Shown: piece by piece, positions 1 through 10,849 of the stretch | How the letters are laid out: each line of letters opens with the position of its first letter | How positions within the stretch are numbered: the stretch's first letter is position 1 | Program-made: the position numbers and the translations under genes | The notes under the pieces: model-generated | The model's input: only the letters and a program-made list of their open reading frames with translations | What the model was told of the DNA's origin: nothing | The model's database searches: none | Assembly: GCA_004194705.1 (NCBI GenBank) | Contig: SADC01001335.1 | Span: 529,803-593,802, forward strand | DNA from: Ditylenchus dipsaci | Taxonomy: Eukaryota; Nematoda; Chromadorea; Rhabditida; Anguinidae | Reading direction: 5' to 3' | DNA: 64,000 nucleotides

Positions 1-1796
1 GTGAGCAAGAAGAAATAGTTGAGCAAGAAGCAATCGTTCCAGCCGTCCGTCGCCGTCCTCAGCCCGCAATCGTGCCCGTCACTCCGGAGGTTTGTTTTTT
101 ATGTTTTTGTAATATAATCTTATTATTTGTTTTAGAACAGCATCAAAACTGAAAGGGACGGCGATCTTCTGATGCATGAGGGATACCAATTCTGGAAACA
201 AGATGTCGCTGTCAAGAAAACCTACTGGAGATGCGTCAAAGTCACTGAAGAAGAATGCAAGGCTCGTGTTCACACCGACAATCTGACAGGTCAAGTGGTC
301 GATGCAAGGGAGAGCACACTCATGGAAGATCGGCAATCGCAGTTCCCGTCCGTAACGTGAAGAATGAGATCATGCGAAGGGCTGTTGTCACTATGGAGGT
401 TGGTTTCTATCAATTAGTCACATCTAATATTTTAATGTATTTCAGAAACCATCTCAAATCTTCAATACAATTCTTCGTGGTGTTCCTGATGCGGTGCAAG
501 CAACTTTGGACAAAAGCGCAACTAGGCAGTGGTACAAAAGAAACGTCGCCGTGTGAATCAAGGAAATCAAGTGCCAGCAGCTGCAAATGGAATCAACTTT
601 GCTTTCCCGGATGCTTTTCAAAACTTACAAGTCGGCGCAAAATGAACCGGAACTCTTCCTGCTGGCGGATGAATTGTTTGAAAATGGAAAAAGGTAATAA
701 CTAACTATTGTTGAATCTTATAGTTTAATCGTTGTTTTAGGATTCTTCTCTTTGACGTGAAAGCAACAAAGTCTGGTCTGCCCAAATGAAAGTTGTCTTT
801 ATGGATGGAACCTTTAGATTACTCCGGTGCCTTTCTATCAGGTTAGATTTATAATATTTGCTATTGTCTTACTGACCCAACATTACTTTGCAGACATATG
901 TTATTTTGGCTGAGCGCGATGGCTTATGTGTTCCCAGTGATGTACGCCCTTCTGCCGGACGAATCCCAAGAAACTTATGAAGGCTCTTCCAAATGATCAA
1001 GAGAGTGTGGCCGGAATTCTCTCCATCGTCTGTGTCTGTCGACTATGAAAGGGCCGTCATTAATGCGCTGCAAATCGTCTTTGGGGATTCCGAGATCTGG
1101 GCTGTTTTTTTTCACCTGATGCAAAACCTGAAGAAAACACTTGGCGGAGAATCTCTTCAAACAACGTTATGAAACCGAGCCTGATTTTGCAATCCAATGC
1201 CGTATGTTCTTATTCATTTCTCAATTGACTTCTTATTTGATTAATTTCAGGAATGATTACTGCGATGGCCTTTGTCAAGCCGGAAAGATATCATGCCAGT
1301 GTTTGCCGAGCTCGAAGAACTTTTGCCAATCGAATTGGATCCCGTGCTTGAATGGGTTCAGAAGTCTTACATTGGTATTTTTTTGAAATTCACTGATTCG
1401 CAAAAATGATTCATTTATGATTGCTTTATAGGCTCCGAAAATTGTCGTGGAATAATGAGTCCTCCCATGTTCGCTCACTCTCTTTGGAATGTCTATGACC
1501 GAACGCTCAACGGGGATCACCGCACCAACAACTATGCCGAGGCCGCTAATCACCGAATCCAAACAGAGCTCGATGTGTGCCATCCCGGATTGTGGAACTT
1601 CATCGAATGTCTCAAAAGTGTGCAGCAAGGGCGGGATCAGAAGTACCTGCAATGGGAAGCTGGCAACGTCCAAAGGAAAGCGCACAAAGTATCCAAGCCG
1701 ACGCCCGAATTCTTCAAATTGTCCAAAGCTACGAAGCTAGAAACACCAACGAATTTTCTCCGAGGGATTGCCAGAAACTTTGCCATGGAAGATTGA
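1..1796 (+). pseudogene. Decayed MULE transposase with FLYWCH zinc finger
   Basis: Remnant of a Mutator-like (MULE) transposase, which would cut and paste its own element. The FLYWCH finger is visible at about 172-330 (motifs YWRC and CKARVHT), followed in another frame by a HTHG histidine pair. The DDE core follows in pieces: FMDGTF near 799-816 (first catalytic Asp) and VSVDYERAV near 1034-1060. A C-terminal part reads [20 protein letters not shown] (about 1480-1540), typical of eukaryotic MULE/FLYWCH proteins. Short GT-AG introns can be placed (for example one ending at 135), but at least four frame changes and several stops interrupt the coding sequence, so it cannot be functional. The left end lies outside the window and no terminal repeats were identified. 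A second, different copy lies at 33433-34620. Confidence 0.8.
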
Positions 1797-1904
1797 AATT
1801 GCTCAAAAATGTTAACCTCACTTATTTTGTTTCTGTTGATTGTTTTTTGTTGAATTGTTATGCTTTATGAATAAATGTATTTTTCAAAAGGCGTGAATTC
1901 AAAA

Positions 1905-2062
1905 GATCTGCAGGTCCGGAATAGATATGGCAGAGTGAAAGGATATGCAGCGGGTGAAGGATATGCAGGGTGAAAGGATATGCAGGGTGAAAGGATATTG
2001 CAGGGTGAAAGGATATGCAGGGTGAATGAAGGATATGCAGGGTGAGGAACACAGGGAAAGGA
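1905..2062. repeat. Minisatellite, 17-bp unit
   Basis: Tandem copies of a unit close to AAAGGATATGCAGGGTG, varying slightly in length, ending next to a run of Ns. The N run probably reflects collapse or an assembly break in this array. Confidence 0.85.
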
Positions 2063-2070
2063 TACGGACC

Positions 2071-2087
2071 NNNNNNNNNNNNNNNNN
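2071..2087. other. Assembly gap (17 N)
   Basis: Seventeen consecutive undetermined bases between the minisatellite and the start of the helicase remnant. Confidence 1.
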
Positions 2088-2742
2088 AATGATTTGCCCT
2101 TCGGGGAAATCATGATAATCGGAGGTGATTTTCACCAATATTACCCGTACAAGAGCGTGCAGGACGTTCGTAATAAGTCAGTCTTTCAGTAAAACATTCC
2201 GCTTTGTGGAAACATTTTCAAACTGAAATAAAATAAGCGTGCACTGCGAGAACAACATCAATCAGGCAAAAGTACCAGAGCAAATTTCGCCGAGTTTTTG
2301 CTCAAATGGGCGATGGAGAATTTAAATGCGATGAAAACGAATTTGTCAAAATTTTGAAGCAATGTGTAGTCAATAATGACTTGGTGAACGGAATATTTGG
2401 TGAATTCATCGAAAACGGGTTTTCGCGAAATGTCAAAAAGGCGTCATTTTGACTCCCAACGGAAAACATTTTTTAATAAACAGAAAAGTTCTTGAAAAAT
2501 TAGAACAAAGGTCATAAAATGACACTTTCCTAAGTGTCGACGCGCGGAAATAGCCAAAAGGCTACATCGAGTACCCACCGGAATTTTTGCATTCACTGAA
2601 TGAATCGGGACTTCCTCCTCATGAACTCAAGTTGACAAAAGGCTGCCCTGTGATCCTAACAAAGAAATCTTAATCTCGCAACTGCTTCGTGCAATGGCAC
2701 AAGATTAATGGTGGAACAATCTACAAAGACATTCTGGAATGT
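2088..2742 (+). pseudogene. PIF1/Helitron-type helicase remnant, 5' part
   Basis: Superfamily 1B helicase fragment like those of Helitron Rep/Hel proteins and PIF1. The frame after the gap reads LPFGEIMIIGGDFHQYYP, the motif II/III region (GDFxQ) of PIF1 helicases. Next come a piece reading LREQHQSGK...FAEFLLKMGDGEF, a VILTPNGKHFLINRKVLEKL segment, and EYPPEFLHSLNESGLPPHEL followed by LTKGCPVILTKK, which correspond in order to the family. Several frameshifts and stops show it is dead. The N-terminal ATP-binding loop would lie in or before the gap. The coding sequence is interrupted at 2743 by an inserted hAT-like element and resumes at 6410. Confidence 0.85.
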
Positions 2743-2864
2743 GAAATTTCCAGTGTGTGCTGAGGACGATTTTTTGGCCTTGGAGTGAGAGTGAGTGAGA
2801 ATGAAATTTGCCCTCACAGGCTGTGAGCAGTGTTTCCGTGCGGCCGAAAAAGGGGTCAAAAAGC

Positions 2865-3215
2865 CGAAGCATCTGCTTTTACAAAATTTTGAATGCCGAG
2901 AATAAATATGCTCATCAACAGTTTTTGAAAAAGCAGACCGCGAAACTATGCTTTCTGAAAAGCATATTTAATTTCATAATTTTTTCTCTGCCTTTTGGAA
3001 AAGCATAATTAATTGATGATTTTCTCGGCTTTTTAAAAAGCTATTTAATTTCAAAAATTTTCTCGGCTTTTTAAAAAGCCGAAAAAATTTAATAAATTGT
3101 TTCGGCTTTTCGAAAAAGCCGACAATTTTTGATCATTTTTCTTGGCTTTTTTGAAACAGCCGATATTTTTGATGATGTTTCTCGGCTTTTTGAAAAAGCC
3201 GATGTGGGTCTTGAT
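2865..3215. repeat. Subterminal array of CGGCTTTTTNAAAAAGCCG palindromes
   Basis: Five or six imperfect copies of a short palindrome around CGGCTTTTT and AAAAAGCCG, preceded by TATGCTTTT variants. Related motifs recur at 4830-5210 near the other end of the same inner element, so the array is part of its end structure. Confidence 0.75.
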
Positions 3216-3689
3216 GTCTTATTTTAGTGAAGATGAACAGGAAGAATGCCTTCAAAAGAATGTCTGCTGGACAGGAAAGTGCAAAGTCTTCCAAGAATTC
3301 ATGTCTGTTTATTTTTCCTACTTCTCATTTCGCCATAGGTCATGATTTATTCAGGAATCGAAGTCGTTCCACATAAATTTGTTCCGTGGACGAGCCCATC
3401 TCGAGCAGGTTCTCCTATATTCGCTAAAGTTGGATGACGATCGCTGCTAGACTCTCGACATGATTTTGGCTCGATGGAAAAGTTCATGAAGAGGTCGACA
3501 ATGCGTTCTAGTAGGTCATAGTTCTGAGCTTTCACGGAGATAATGTGACAATTATAGGAATGATGTCGATGCAACCGTCCAAGGAAGTGATCAGATCTTT
3601 TACGAAATAGGTGGTCTTGGGATAGGAGTGCCTGAAAGTACAAGAAGCTGAACTGGTGAACATCAGCTCAATTAGCTACTGTAATAATG

Positions 3690-4090
3690 TTTCCTTAAGA
3701 ATGATCCACAATGGGCTAGGATTACAGAGCTTGTTGGTGGAAACGATATGGCTTTTAGTTGTATGATTGGTGCTTATCAGGTATACTCTGGGATCTTCTG
3801 CGACTTTGAGCTGTTAAAATAAAAGTTTAGTCTATCGGCTAGAAAGGGATTTTGCTGTTCGGTTCCAAAGCGCACAAGCAAAAGTACTTGCCCGATCTCA
3901 CTGCTGGAAAAAAGTTGGTAGCCTTCCGTTTGACTGAACCAACGCCGGATCTGGCGCCAGGTAGGTCCTTTAAAACATTTTAGTGAATCACACAGTTAGA
4001 TTCTTGATTTTAGTCAATCAAAATCGTGCGAGAAGTCGAAATGCGGTAAGTACTGCATCATCAATGGCGGCTTCGCTGATGTTTTTACAG
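3690..4090 (+). pseudogene. Acyl-CoA dehydrogenase (VLCAD-like) fragment inside transposon
   Basis: Recognisable fragment of a mitochondrial very-long-chain acyl-CoA dehydrogenase (ACADVL/ACAD9 type), the flavoenzyme of the first step of fatty-acid beta-oxidation. Segments in order: WARITELVGGNDMAFS (about 3710-3760); after a 49-bp putative intron (3781-3829), [24 protein letters not shown] (3830-3890); then [12 protein letters not shown] (3920-3950), which aligns with the family's AAFCLTEP flavin/substrate segment; then CGKYCIINGGFADVFTVFAQ (about 4037-4100), in which the usual NGSKxWIS stretch is shortened. An in-frame stop, a deletion and frame changes make it a pseudogene. Retained intron positions point to capture from genomic DNA rather than a cDNA copy. 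It lies wholly inside the inner hAT-like element. Confidence 0.75.
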
Positions 4091-4599
4091 TCTTCGCTCA
4101 GGTACTTAGTCAGTGTCGACGTCTTCGTCTACTATGGAGCGTGTATACTCGCAGGCGCAATTGGGGGCACAAGGACGCAGAAACAGGACAAGCGCTACTC
4201 TACTCAAGGATCAGCCGAATTACGGACAGCTTCATGGTGAGCTCGAAGAAGTCAAAAGTATCCTCAACGATTTATCCATTGGGTTGTTCACAATCGTATT
4301 GATTTGTACTGTTTTCGTCTTGTCGGATAAATGTTATTGCGGAGATTGTAATAAATTTAAATTTCTTCCTTCTATCCATCCTGTTTGTGTTTTCACACTG
4401 ACTCTTAGGATAGACGAGTCCAGGTACAAGACTCAAAAGTTTTTAGGTTGTATTATTGTGTTATTTTCGTACATAGATCTCCAATGCGCATTGCACACCA
4501 CTTGAATAGGACTGCTTGGATATTAAGGATGGATCCAGCCAACTGGGCGGCCACTAATTTGATCCGTCTACCTAGGTACTACAATATAGATAAGAACAC

Positions 4600-4712
4600 C
4601 TAAGTAGGAGGTTGGATAGGACTAATTAAGTATGAGGCTGCATAGGATTATCTAAGTATGAGGTTGAATAGGACCACCTGAGTGTATGATTGGATAGGAC
4701 CGCAGTGTGTGT
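4600..4712. repeat. Degenerate tandem repeat, about 31 bp
   Basis: Four diverged copies of a unit like TAAGTATGAGGTTGGATAGGAC inside the inner hAT-like element. Nothing coding was recognised between 4250 and 4830. Confidence 0.6.
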
Positions 4713-5229
4713 AACCGGATTCTAGGCTTTCGTTGGTTAATATAGAGACAAAAAAATATATAATTAGGAGTATAACACAGTACTATCCATCTTCATCTCT
4801 TTTACCTTCTCATCATGCTCTTTTATCTCAGTTTTGAAAAGCATAGTTGTCGGCCAAACGAATCACGGGGAAACAGCGTAATTAATAACTATGCTTTCCA
4901 TACATTAGAAAAAGCATATTTAATAATTATGCTTTTTCACAACTTGAAAAAAGCATAGTTATTTTCTTTTGTGGCTTTGCAGTTGTCAAAAAGTTCTCGG
5001 CTAAACTCAAGTATCAAAAAAGCAGAAATAATTTTTCTGCTTTTTCCCGCAATATTTTTAGCCGAAGAAAATAATATGCCAACACAATAGTTTGAAAAAG
5101 CAGATTGAACTTCTCGGCTTTTTTCGCGGCATATTAAATTCGAAAAATTTTCTCGGCCTTTTTTTTGGCGCACTTTTTTTGCCTATATAACTATGCTTTT
5201 TCAAAACAGGCCTAAAACTGGAAACACTG

Positions 5230-5345
5230 GCTGTGAGTGAGAGTGAGAATTTTAAATTTGTCCTCACAGGCTGTGAGTGAGAGTGAGAATTTTTGAAATT
5301 TGTCCTCACTGAGAGTGAGAATCTCACTGAGATCTCAGTGAGAAT
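5230..5345. repeat. GTGAGTGAGAGTGAGAAT array
   Basis: Repeated CTGTGAGTGAGAGTGAGAAT units spaced by TTTGTCCTCACAGG, part of the end structure of the outer hAT-like element. The same array occurs at 2780-2827 and 6225-6400. Confidence 0.8.
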
Positions 5346-5753
5346 TAAAAATTTTCAATTTGCCAACTTTTTATTTAGCAAATTTCGGGAATTGATATAA
5401 ACAAATGATTGTGTATTCAAAAGAGTAAATTGAGTTCGACTTCTATGTCTTGCCGTTGCTAACCGCATTGAGAGAAAGTTCGTTCGTTTGGCCTGCTCGT
5501 CGCCGGCGTGCTTAATATTTCTAATGCCAGCTCAGCAAATATTTCCACTCCTGAAATGTTCTCTTATAACCAGTGTTTTCATAATTTACACTGACAGTGA
5601 CACTGACATTGACACTGACATGTCAGTTTAGCGAACCTGACATTTTTTAAGAAATCAACGCTAAATCACTGAAATTCGCTTGAAAAAAACAGAAGGAGAA
5701 TGCAAAACAGCAAGTTGAGTTGACGATCTCTCAGGTTTAAATAATATCACCTG

Positions 5754-5989
5754 CCGTATTTCCTTTAATATAAGTCCCCTCTAATACAAGCCCCCCCTCA
5801 ACTTTGAGGGTCTGTATCTCAGGGCAGAAACATATTTTTCAAAGCTGTTGTCTTAACTCTAACAGTTCTTCTGATTCCACGTTTTTTTATTTTTAGTTGA
5901 GCCCGAAAATCTCAAGATCGAATTCCAAATTTTCCGATTTTCGGGGATTCAAAAATAGAATCACCGGGGCTTCTATTAAAGGAATACGG
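5754..5989. mobile_element. MITE of the CCGTATTTYCTCTAATTAG family
   Basis: Foldback of 236 bp. The left end CCGTATTTCCTTTAATA is repeated inverted at the right end (TATTAAAGGAATACGG). Related copies in this window: 13838-14516, 14714-14953, 20441-20690, 24008-24246, 31052-31302, 31474-31631, 36968-37214. The better preserved copies are flanked by TA, as expected for Tc1/mariner-type elements. Confidence 0.75.
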
Positions 5990-6224
5990 TATTCCACCCA
6001 TTTTATTCAATACCTATTTTACAGCTATGTAATTTTTTTATTTACTTAACATACTCGACGTTTACTTTGTGCTCTTCATTATTTTAATTATCTACCTTAT
6101 CTTTGTAAACAATTTATTTTTACAACCTTACTTGATTTCGTTGCATGATTTTAAAGAATGAAGACTGAAATAATTCAAGAATGATATAAATTGATGCCAT
6201 CTATGTAACGGAAATTCTCAAAAA

Positions 6225-6400
6225 TTCTCACTGAGAATTGAGTGAGAATGATTTGTTGTGTGAGTGAGAGTGAGTGAGAATAGCATTTGTCCTCACAGGC
6301 TGTGAGTGAGAGTGAGAATTTTGAATTTTGTCCTCACAGGCTGTGAGTGAGATTCTCACTGAGAATTCTCAGTGAGATTCTCACTCGGAGTGAGCTCAGC
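6225..6400. repeat. GTGAGTGAGAAT array at right end of outer hAT-like element
   Basis: Imperfect tandem and inverted copies of CTGTGAGTGAGAGTGAGAAT and AGAATTCTCAGTGAGATTCTC, immediately inside the right terminal repeat of the element ending at 6409. Confidence 0.8.
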
Positions 6401-6409
6401 ACAACACTG

Positions 6410-6655
6410 GAAATTTCCACAGGCGAATTCGCCGGTAAAAGTGTCATTATTCAAAAGTGACACTAACAAGTTCAAAATTTCCTTTCACTTTGTATAGAAA
6501 ATAGTTTCCAATCAAGCCATGCTTCGCCATGACAATTAATAAAGCCAAGGCCAGACAATTGATTTTGTCGGAATTGATTTAACAGATCCAGTGTTTACAC
6601 ACGGAATGGCTTATGTCGCTTTTTCCCTTGCAAGAGCCTGGAGTTCATAAGAGTT
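6410..6655 (+). pseudogene. PIF1/Helitron-type helicase remnant, 3' part
   Basis: Continuation of the helicase interrupted at 2743. Frames read ISTGEFAGKSVII, then FPFTLYRKQFPIKPCFAMTI and NKAKGQTIDFVGIDL, then DPVFTHGMAYVAFSLARAW. These are the C-terminal motifs V and VI of PIF1-family helicases (TINKxQGQT and the YVAxSRA arginine-finger region; here SLARAW replaces SRA). Frame shifts are present. Removing the 2743-6409 insertion plus one copy of the TSD makes the two halves contiguous in family order. Confidence 0.85.
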
Positions 6656-6836
6656 GCTGTGAAAAGTGGCAGCCAAATGCGGTTAAAATATTGTATGGAA
6701 AGGGGTTTTACTTGATTGCGAAACTAAAAAATTGGGTTGAAATTCCTTTGGGCAAACAGCTCATAAAATGCCAATCACGTGAAGTGGGTTTACGGCCCAG
6801 TTGGCACTGTAGTGATGTACTACACTGAACTTCACT

Positions 6837-6876
6837 TTCATGACGCAGGCGCCCGAGAGGGCGCCTGCGTCATGAA
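6837..6876. repeat. GC-rich perfect hairpin
   Basis: Two 18-bp perfectly complementary arms (TTCATGACGCAGGCGCCC and its inverse) separated by a 4-base loop GAGA. It stands out in AT-rich sequence. No U-run or coding context assigns a role. It may be the core of a small foldback element. Confidence 0.8.
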
Positions 6877-6879
6877 ATG

Positions 6880-7739
6880 GCTCAAAATTAGGTATGAAGT
6901 CAAAAAATAGGGAAAAGTCTACCTAAAAAGCACTGAGTTGAGAGCGTGTCCGGGCCAGTTCGACCGTTTTACACTTTTCTAACTTTACTGGTTAATAGCT
7001 TATTTTTTAGCTGAGATTCTCTAGTTTTCACCATTATAAAACATCAACACCGACTTTCTCTATAAAAGTGGCTCAAAATGATATTCAAAGTCGAAAAAAG
7101 TTGTTTTTGACAATTTTTTAAAAAGTATGACCCACTCGACCCAAATATTATATCAACACCGAATCTCTATTGGCGCCTATATACCAAAATACAGCCCAGA
7201 CATTCAGCTACAAGAATAATTGAGCCGATTTTTGTAAGTTGTTATTAGAAACTAGAGACCGTTTAAAGCAAACAACTGGCATTTTTCCGAGTAAAATTAG
7301 AGTTTTTTTGCGTTTTCTGTCTAACTTTTGCATAAAGCATCCTAAATTTGCATTTTTTGCATACCTTTCAGGTACCAAAATGCCAGCAAATTTACTCCTC
7401 TATAAGGCTCAGCCTCTTTTTTTGAGGTTTAAAAAGTAGTTTGATATATCAGGACGGTTACAGTTGCAAAACCAGATGAACTTTTTTTTGGCATATATTC
7501 CAAAAACACTATTGACATCTTAAAAATTTGCGTGTTCTCGGGGCGAGTAATGGCTTGTTTTGATGCTCTTGATGTGAGGAACCGTTTGCAAATAAGCTTA
7601 TGCTATATAAGTAAAAAAAATCAGTAACAAACTTTAGGTTACATGGATTACAAGCATCAAAATTTGAGTCAATTTTCAAATTTTTTCTATTTGGCGCAAA
7701 AATTCAAAAGTGATTTTTGTTTTTGAATTTTTCAAGGGG
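6880..7739. other. No gene recognised
   Basis: AT-rich sequence with short frames only. I see no conserved protein, RNA gene or clear repeat boundary here. Confidence 0.6.
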
Positions 7740-7747
7740 GCTGTGTA

Positions 7748-9051
7748 GGCTCACCTTGAGACTGGCATTAATTTTTCTGATATCAATTGATTCTGGCAAA
7801 AATTAATTCTGAAAAAATTCAAACTGACAATAATTGGTCTTGACCAGATTTTTTTTTGAATAAAACTAGTATTAGCAAAAATGGTTTCGAAATTAAAGAT
7901 CCCAGCAAAAAATGGTGTGTATTAATTGGCTTCTTTTGGACCTGGATGACCTGAAAAAAATTGAGTCAGATTCTGAAACAAATCGTCCTATCATACGTTA
8001 AATCGTGTTACTAATTGGGTTTGTTAGGACCAAAACCCGGTTTCACCCACCCAGACACCCAAAAAAGATTAGTAATATTTTTGTCTTGTGAAGAACTACC
8101 ATCGTTTTAAATGATTTTTCTATGACCAACCTCAGTTCTACTGGATATCGCCACGTACCAACTGAACCAAGTGGTCGTCCACTTGGATCAATTTTTTTTT
8201 ACGTTTTTCATGTTCCAAACCTGTTTTCTGAACTAATTCGGCATGCTGAAGATGATTTGATATAGTGTAAATGACGTTTTCTCGGGATTTTTGAGTTTTG
8301 GGGAATAATTGATTTTGGTAAAATCAATCATTGCCTGAAACTTAAAACTTTCTCGATAAAACGTGATTTCACTACTATCAAAACCATCTTCAGCGTGCCC
8401 GAATCAGTCCAGAAAATAGGTTTTGGAACATGAAAAACGTAAAAAAAATTTTTTGATCCAAGTAGACGACCACTTGGTTTGGGTTCAAAAAAAATTAAAT
8501 TCCCGCAAAATTGTTAAAAATGCACAAATTTTATAAATTCGGATCAATTCATGTGTGGGCAATTCGTGTTGGACCAATTTGCTATGGATCTATTCGGTAA
8601 CTCATAAATGGATATCCACCTGACCAGAAGGTACCCATTTGGGTTTTGGGGTCTGGGTCGATAAAATCACACTTTTGGTCTTAACAAACCCAATTCTCCA
8701 CACAATTTTGAATAAAGAAAAGTGTTTGTGTATTTTGATTTGAAAAATTTCATTTTTAGGCCATCCATATGGATATCCACCTGACCAGGTGGTAAATACC
8801 CTGGATTTCGGGGTTCGGTTGGGTGAAATCAAACTTAATATAAATCAATATATATCAATTAATATAATCAATTATATATATAATTAATCGTAAATCAAAC
8901 AATTATTTGCATGAACATTTAACTACCAAACAAATTTATTCAAAAAAAATCTGGTCAAGACCAATTATTGTCAGTTTGAATTTTTTCCAGAATTAATTTT
9001 TGCCAGAATCAATTGATATCAGAAAAATTAATGCCAGTCTCAAGGTGAGCC
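7748..9051. mobile_element. hAT-like foldback element (8-bp TSD GCTGTGTA)
   Basis: A 1304-bp element with about 120-bp terminal inverted repeats starting GGCTCACCTTGAGACTGG and continuing through ATCAATTGATTCTGGC. It is flanked by a perfect 8-bp duplication GCTGTGTA (7740-7747 and 9052-9059). A second inverted repeat pair is nested inside (about 8160-8480, centred near 8300, with ACTTGGATCAA arms). No transposase was seen. Confidence 0.88.
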
Positions 9052-9059
9052 GCTGTGTA

Positions 9060-9945
9060 CTATTATGCATCATTTTGGCGGTACGTGAAAAAATTTGCTT
9101 GGTTCGAATATTGCTTGCGGCCAAAATTTGCTCGCGCCTTAATTTTTTCTCAATGTTCTAGATTGTTTTACTCAATGTTCCAGATCCATATTTTATAGTC
9201 TTGATTCAGCCTAAATGGTTTTGATCTTCTTTTCATCGATCCATTTCGCTCAGTTTGGAGGGTGTCAAAGCGGTTATCCGACATTTGGCATTCGAACATT
9301 GTATTTTCTAGTAAAATAGTTGGATAACCCTCCTGAACCACCCTCAATGGTCATGCACTTTCCTCAATCTTCTAACGCTGAAGGCGTCAATAATGCAGCC
9401 TTTTCACTCTCACTCGCACATTGGGACAGTTCATGCTCACTCGCACTCTCAGTCTCACTTTCACTCTGTTCCCAATGAGCGAGATGTAAGTGAACTACAG
9501 ACTACAGGCTTCAAAGTACATGTTTCACTTCATTATCAGGATACACCAACCGCCCCAAACCACCTCAAACCACCTAATTGAGCCTGAAGTAACCAATTAA
9601 AACCATCCTAAAAAACCCCACATGGTCCGAAATCTATTACGACCACCTCAACCCATTAAAAAACCGTCACAAATTAAAAAAAACAAGTTTCTTTATTCGA
9701 TATATCGACAAAGTGAGGGAGCACGGATCAACAAAATAAATGAGAACATAGAGTGTAATATAGAATCTACTGAGACAATAACGAAGCACTCTGCGAATTG
9801 CATTCTGAGGAGTGTGGCCCTCTAAGTGACCCCTATTTGTCCTTCCCCTCCTTATACAGCCCTTTGTCCATCTTTCAATCGCTTTAAAGACCTTTTCATG
9901 GCGAAATTATCACATAAAAATGGTTTCGAACAATTCTAAAAAATC
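9060..9945. other. Intergenic, no gene recognised
   Basis: Contains a short CTCACT/CACTCTC-rich stretch at about 9400-9475, possibly a remnant of the GTGAG array family in inverse orientation. Nothing else was recognised. Confidence 0.5.
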
Positions 9946-9949
9946 ATGA

Positions 9950-10025
9950 TTGGGGGTGGGGAGGTTAGTATATTACAGTAGCGCTGTTTGGGGAGGGGGG
10001 GCTGAAGATGGAGGGGGGGGGGTTA
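9950..10025. repeat. G-tract-rich duplicated segment
   Basis: Several runs of 4-9 G on the plus strand, with two copies of TATTACAGTAGCGC. Possible G-quadruplex sequence; no gene context. Confidence 0.6.
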
Positions 10026-10095
10026 ATATATATTACAGTAGCGCCCTAATTTTCATCGAAATAACCTTTTCTAAAATGTCTCAAAAATCATTTAA

Positions 10096-10328
10096 AGGTC
10101 CATTTCCGTCTCCGACAACAGTTGTCCTCCGCCAATTCAAAAATTTTCCTAATCATTGAACTTCTGTACGAATTTTTTAACTTGGTTTCTAACACAACTA
10201 TACCTCAAATTAAATTCTAGGCCTTGTTTCGTAAGTAAACAAGCTGAAAAATCTATACAGAAGTTCAATGATTAGGCGAAAATTTTGAATTGACGGGGGG
10301 ATAATCCAGAACGCGTGGCCATGGCCCT
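10096..10328. mobile_element. TTAA-flanked foldback MITE
   Basis: Inverted repeat centred near 10210 with CATTGAACTTCTGTA arms (about 10155 and 10275). It is bounded by TTAA at 10092-10095 and 10329-10332, with weak terminal repeats (AGGTCCATTTCC against AGGGCCATGGCC inverted). It shares its internal sequence with the TTAA elements at 53585-53811 and 63150-63365. Confidence 0.55.
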
Positions 10329-10410
10329 TTAACTGCACTCATTGTGCTAAAAATATACATTTACGAGACTAACCTAAGATTGCATAAATACTTATATCGT
10401 CCATGGTTTG

Positions 10411-10840
10411 TAGAGTTGGCCGGAATTCCGGTTCCAGTTTCCGGAATTCCGGTCCTTTTTTGGATTCCGGTTCCGGTCGCGAAAAAATATGTAATTCCGG
10501 TTCCGGTCCAAATATCAATTCCGAGCCTAACTCTTTTATAATTTTGCTCTTTCTCGGCTGATTTTGAACGCGTATTTTCAACTTTTAACGAATTTTTGTT
10601 GTGTTAAATACTAATATATACAAAATCATGTAAACAGGCAGCGATTTTTTTTCGAAAACTTCTTTTTTTTGACTCCGGTTTTGGTTTCGGCAAAAGTGAA
10701 ATTCCGGTTCCGATTCCGGTTTCCACCAAAATCAAATTTCGGTTCCGGTTCCGTTTTTCACAAATCTAAAATTCCGGTTCCGGTTTTCAGAAATCTGAAA
10801 TTCCGGTTCCGGTCCAAATATCGATTCCGAGCCAACTCTA
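10411..10840. mobile_element. hAT-like element with TTCCGG arrays
   Basis: A 430-bp element starting TAGAGTTGGC and ending in its inverse (GCCAACTCTA), flanked by ATGGTTTG and ATGGTTGG (8-bp TSD with one mismatch). Both ends carry tandem ATTCCGGTTCCGG motifs. An internal GAGCCTAACTCT at about 10525-10536 suggests either a second, shorter copy or an end duplication. Confidence 0.8.
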
Positions 10841-10849
10841 ATGGTTGGC

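Larger units (their letters stand above)
2828..5229. mobile_element. Inner hAT-like element (8-bp TSD GCTGTGAG)
   Basis: A 2402-bp element with ends CAGTGTTTCC and GGAAACACTG, flanked by a perfect 8-bp duplication GCTGTGAG (2820-2827 and 5230-5237). The target is the GTGAG array of the outer element. Both subterminal regions are filled with palindromic CGGCTTTTT/AAAAAGCCG and TATGCTTTTT motifs. The interior holds a decayed acyl-CoA dehydrogenase fragment rather than a transposase. Confidence 0.88.
2751..6409. mobile_element. Outer hAT-like element (8-bp TSD GAAATTTC)
   Basis: A 3659-bp insertion that splits the helicase pseudogene. Left end CAGTGTGTGCTGAG; right end, read inverted, CAGTGTTGTGCTGAG. 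It is flanked on both sides by a perfect 8-bp duplication GAAATTTC (2743-2750 and 6410-6417), and the helicase reading resumes across the duplication, so the boundaries are firm. An 8-bp TSD with CAG...CTG ends is the hAT hallmark. No transposase is recognisable. The ends carry arrays of a GTGAGTGAGAAT-like motif. It contains a second element at 2828-5229; without it and its TSD the element would be about 1.25 kb. Confidence 0.9.

Noticed and set aside
4113..4505. 130-codon frame with a hydrophobic stretch (single membrane segment)
   Set aside because: It begins inside the dehydrogenase pseudogene in another frame and lies within a transposon; no homologue recognised.
8830..8890. AT-rich stretch as replication origin
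   Set aside because: Simple TATATAAT sequence inside a hAT-like element, with no supporting motif.
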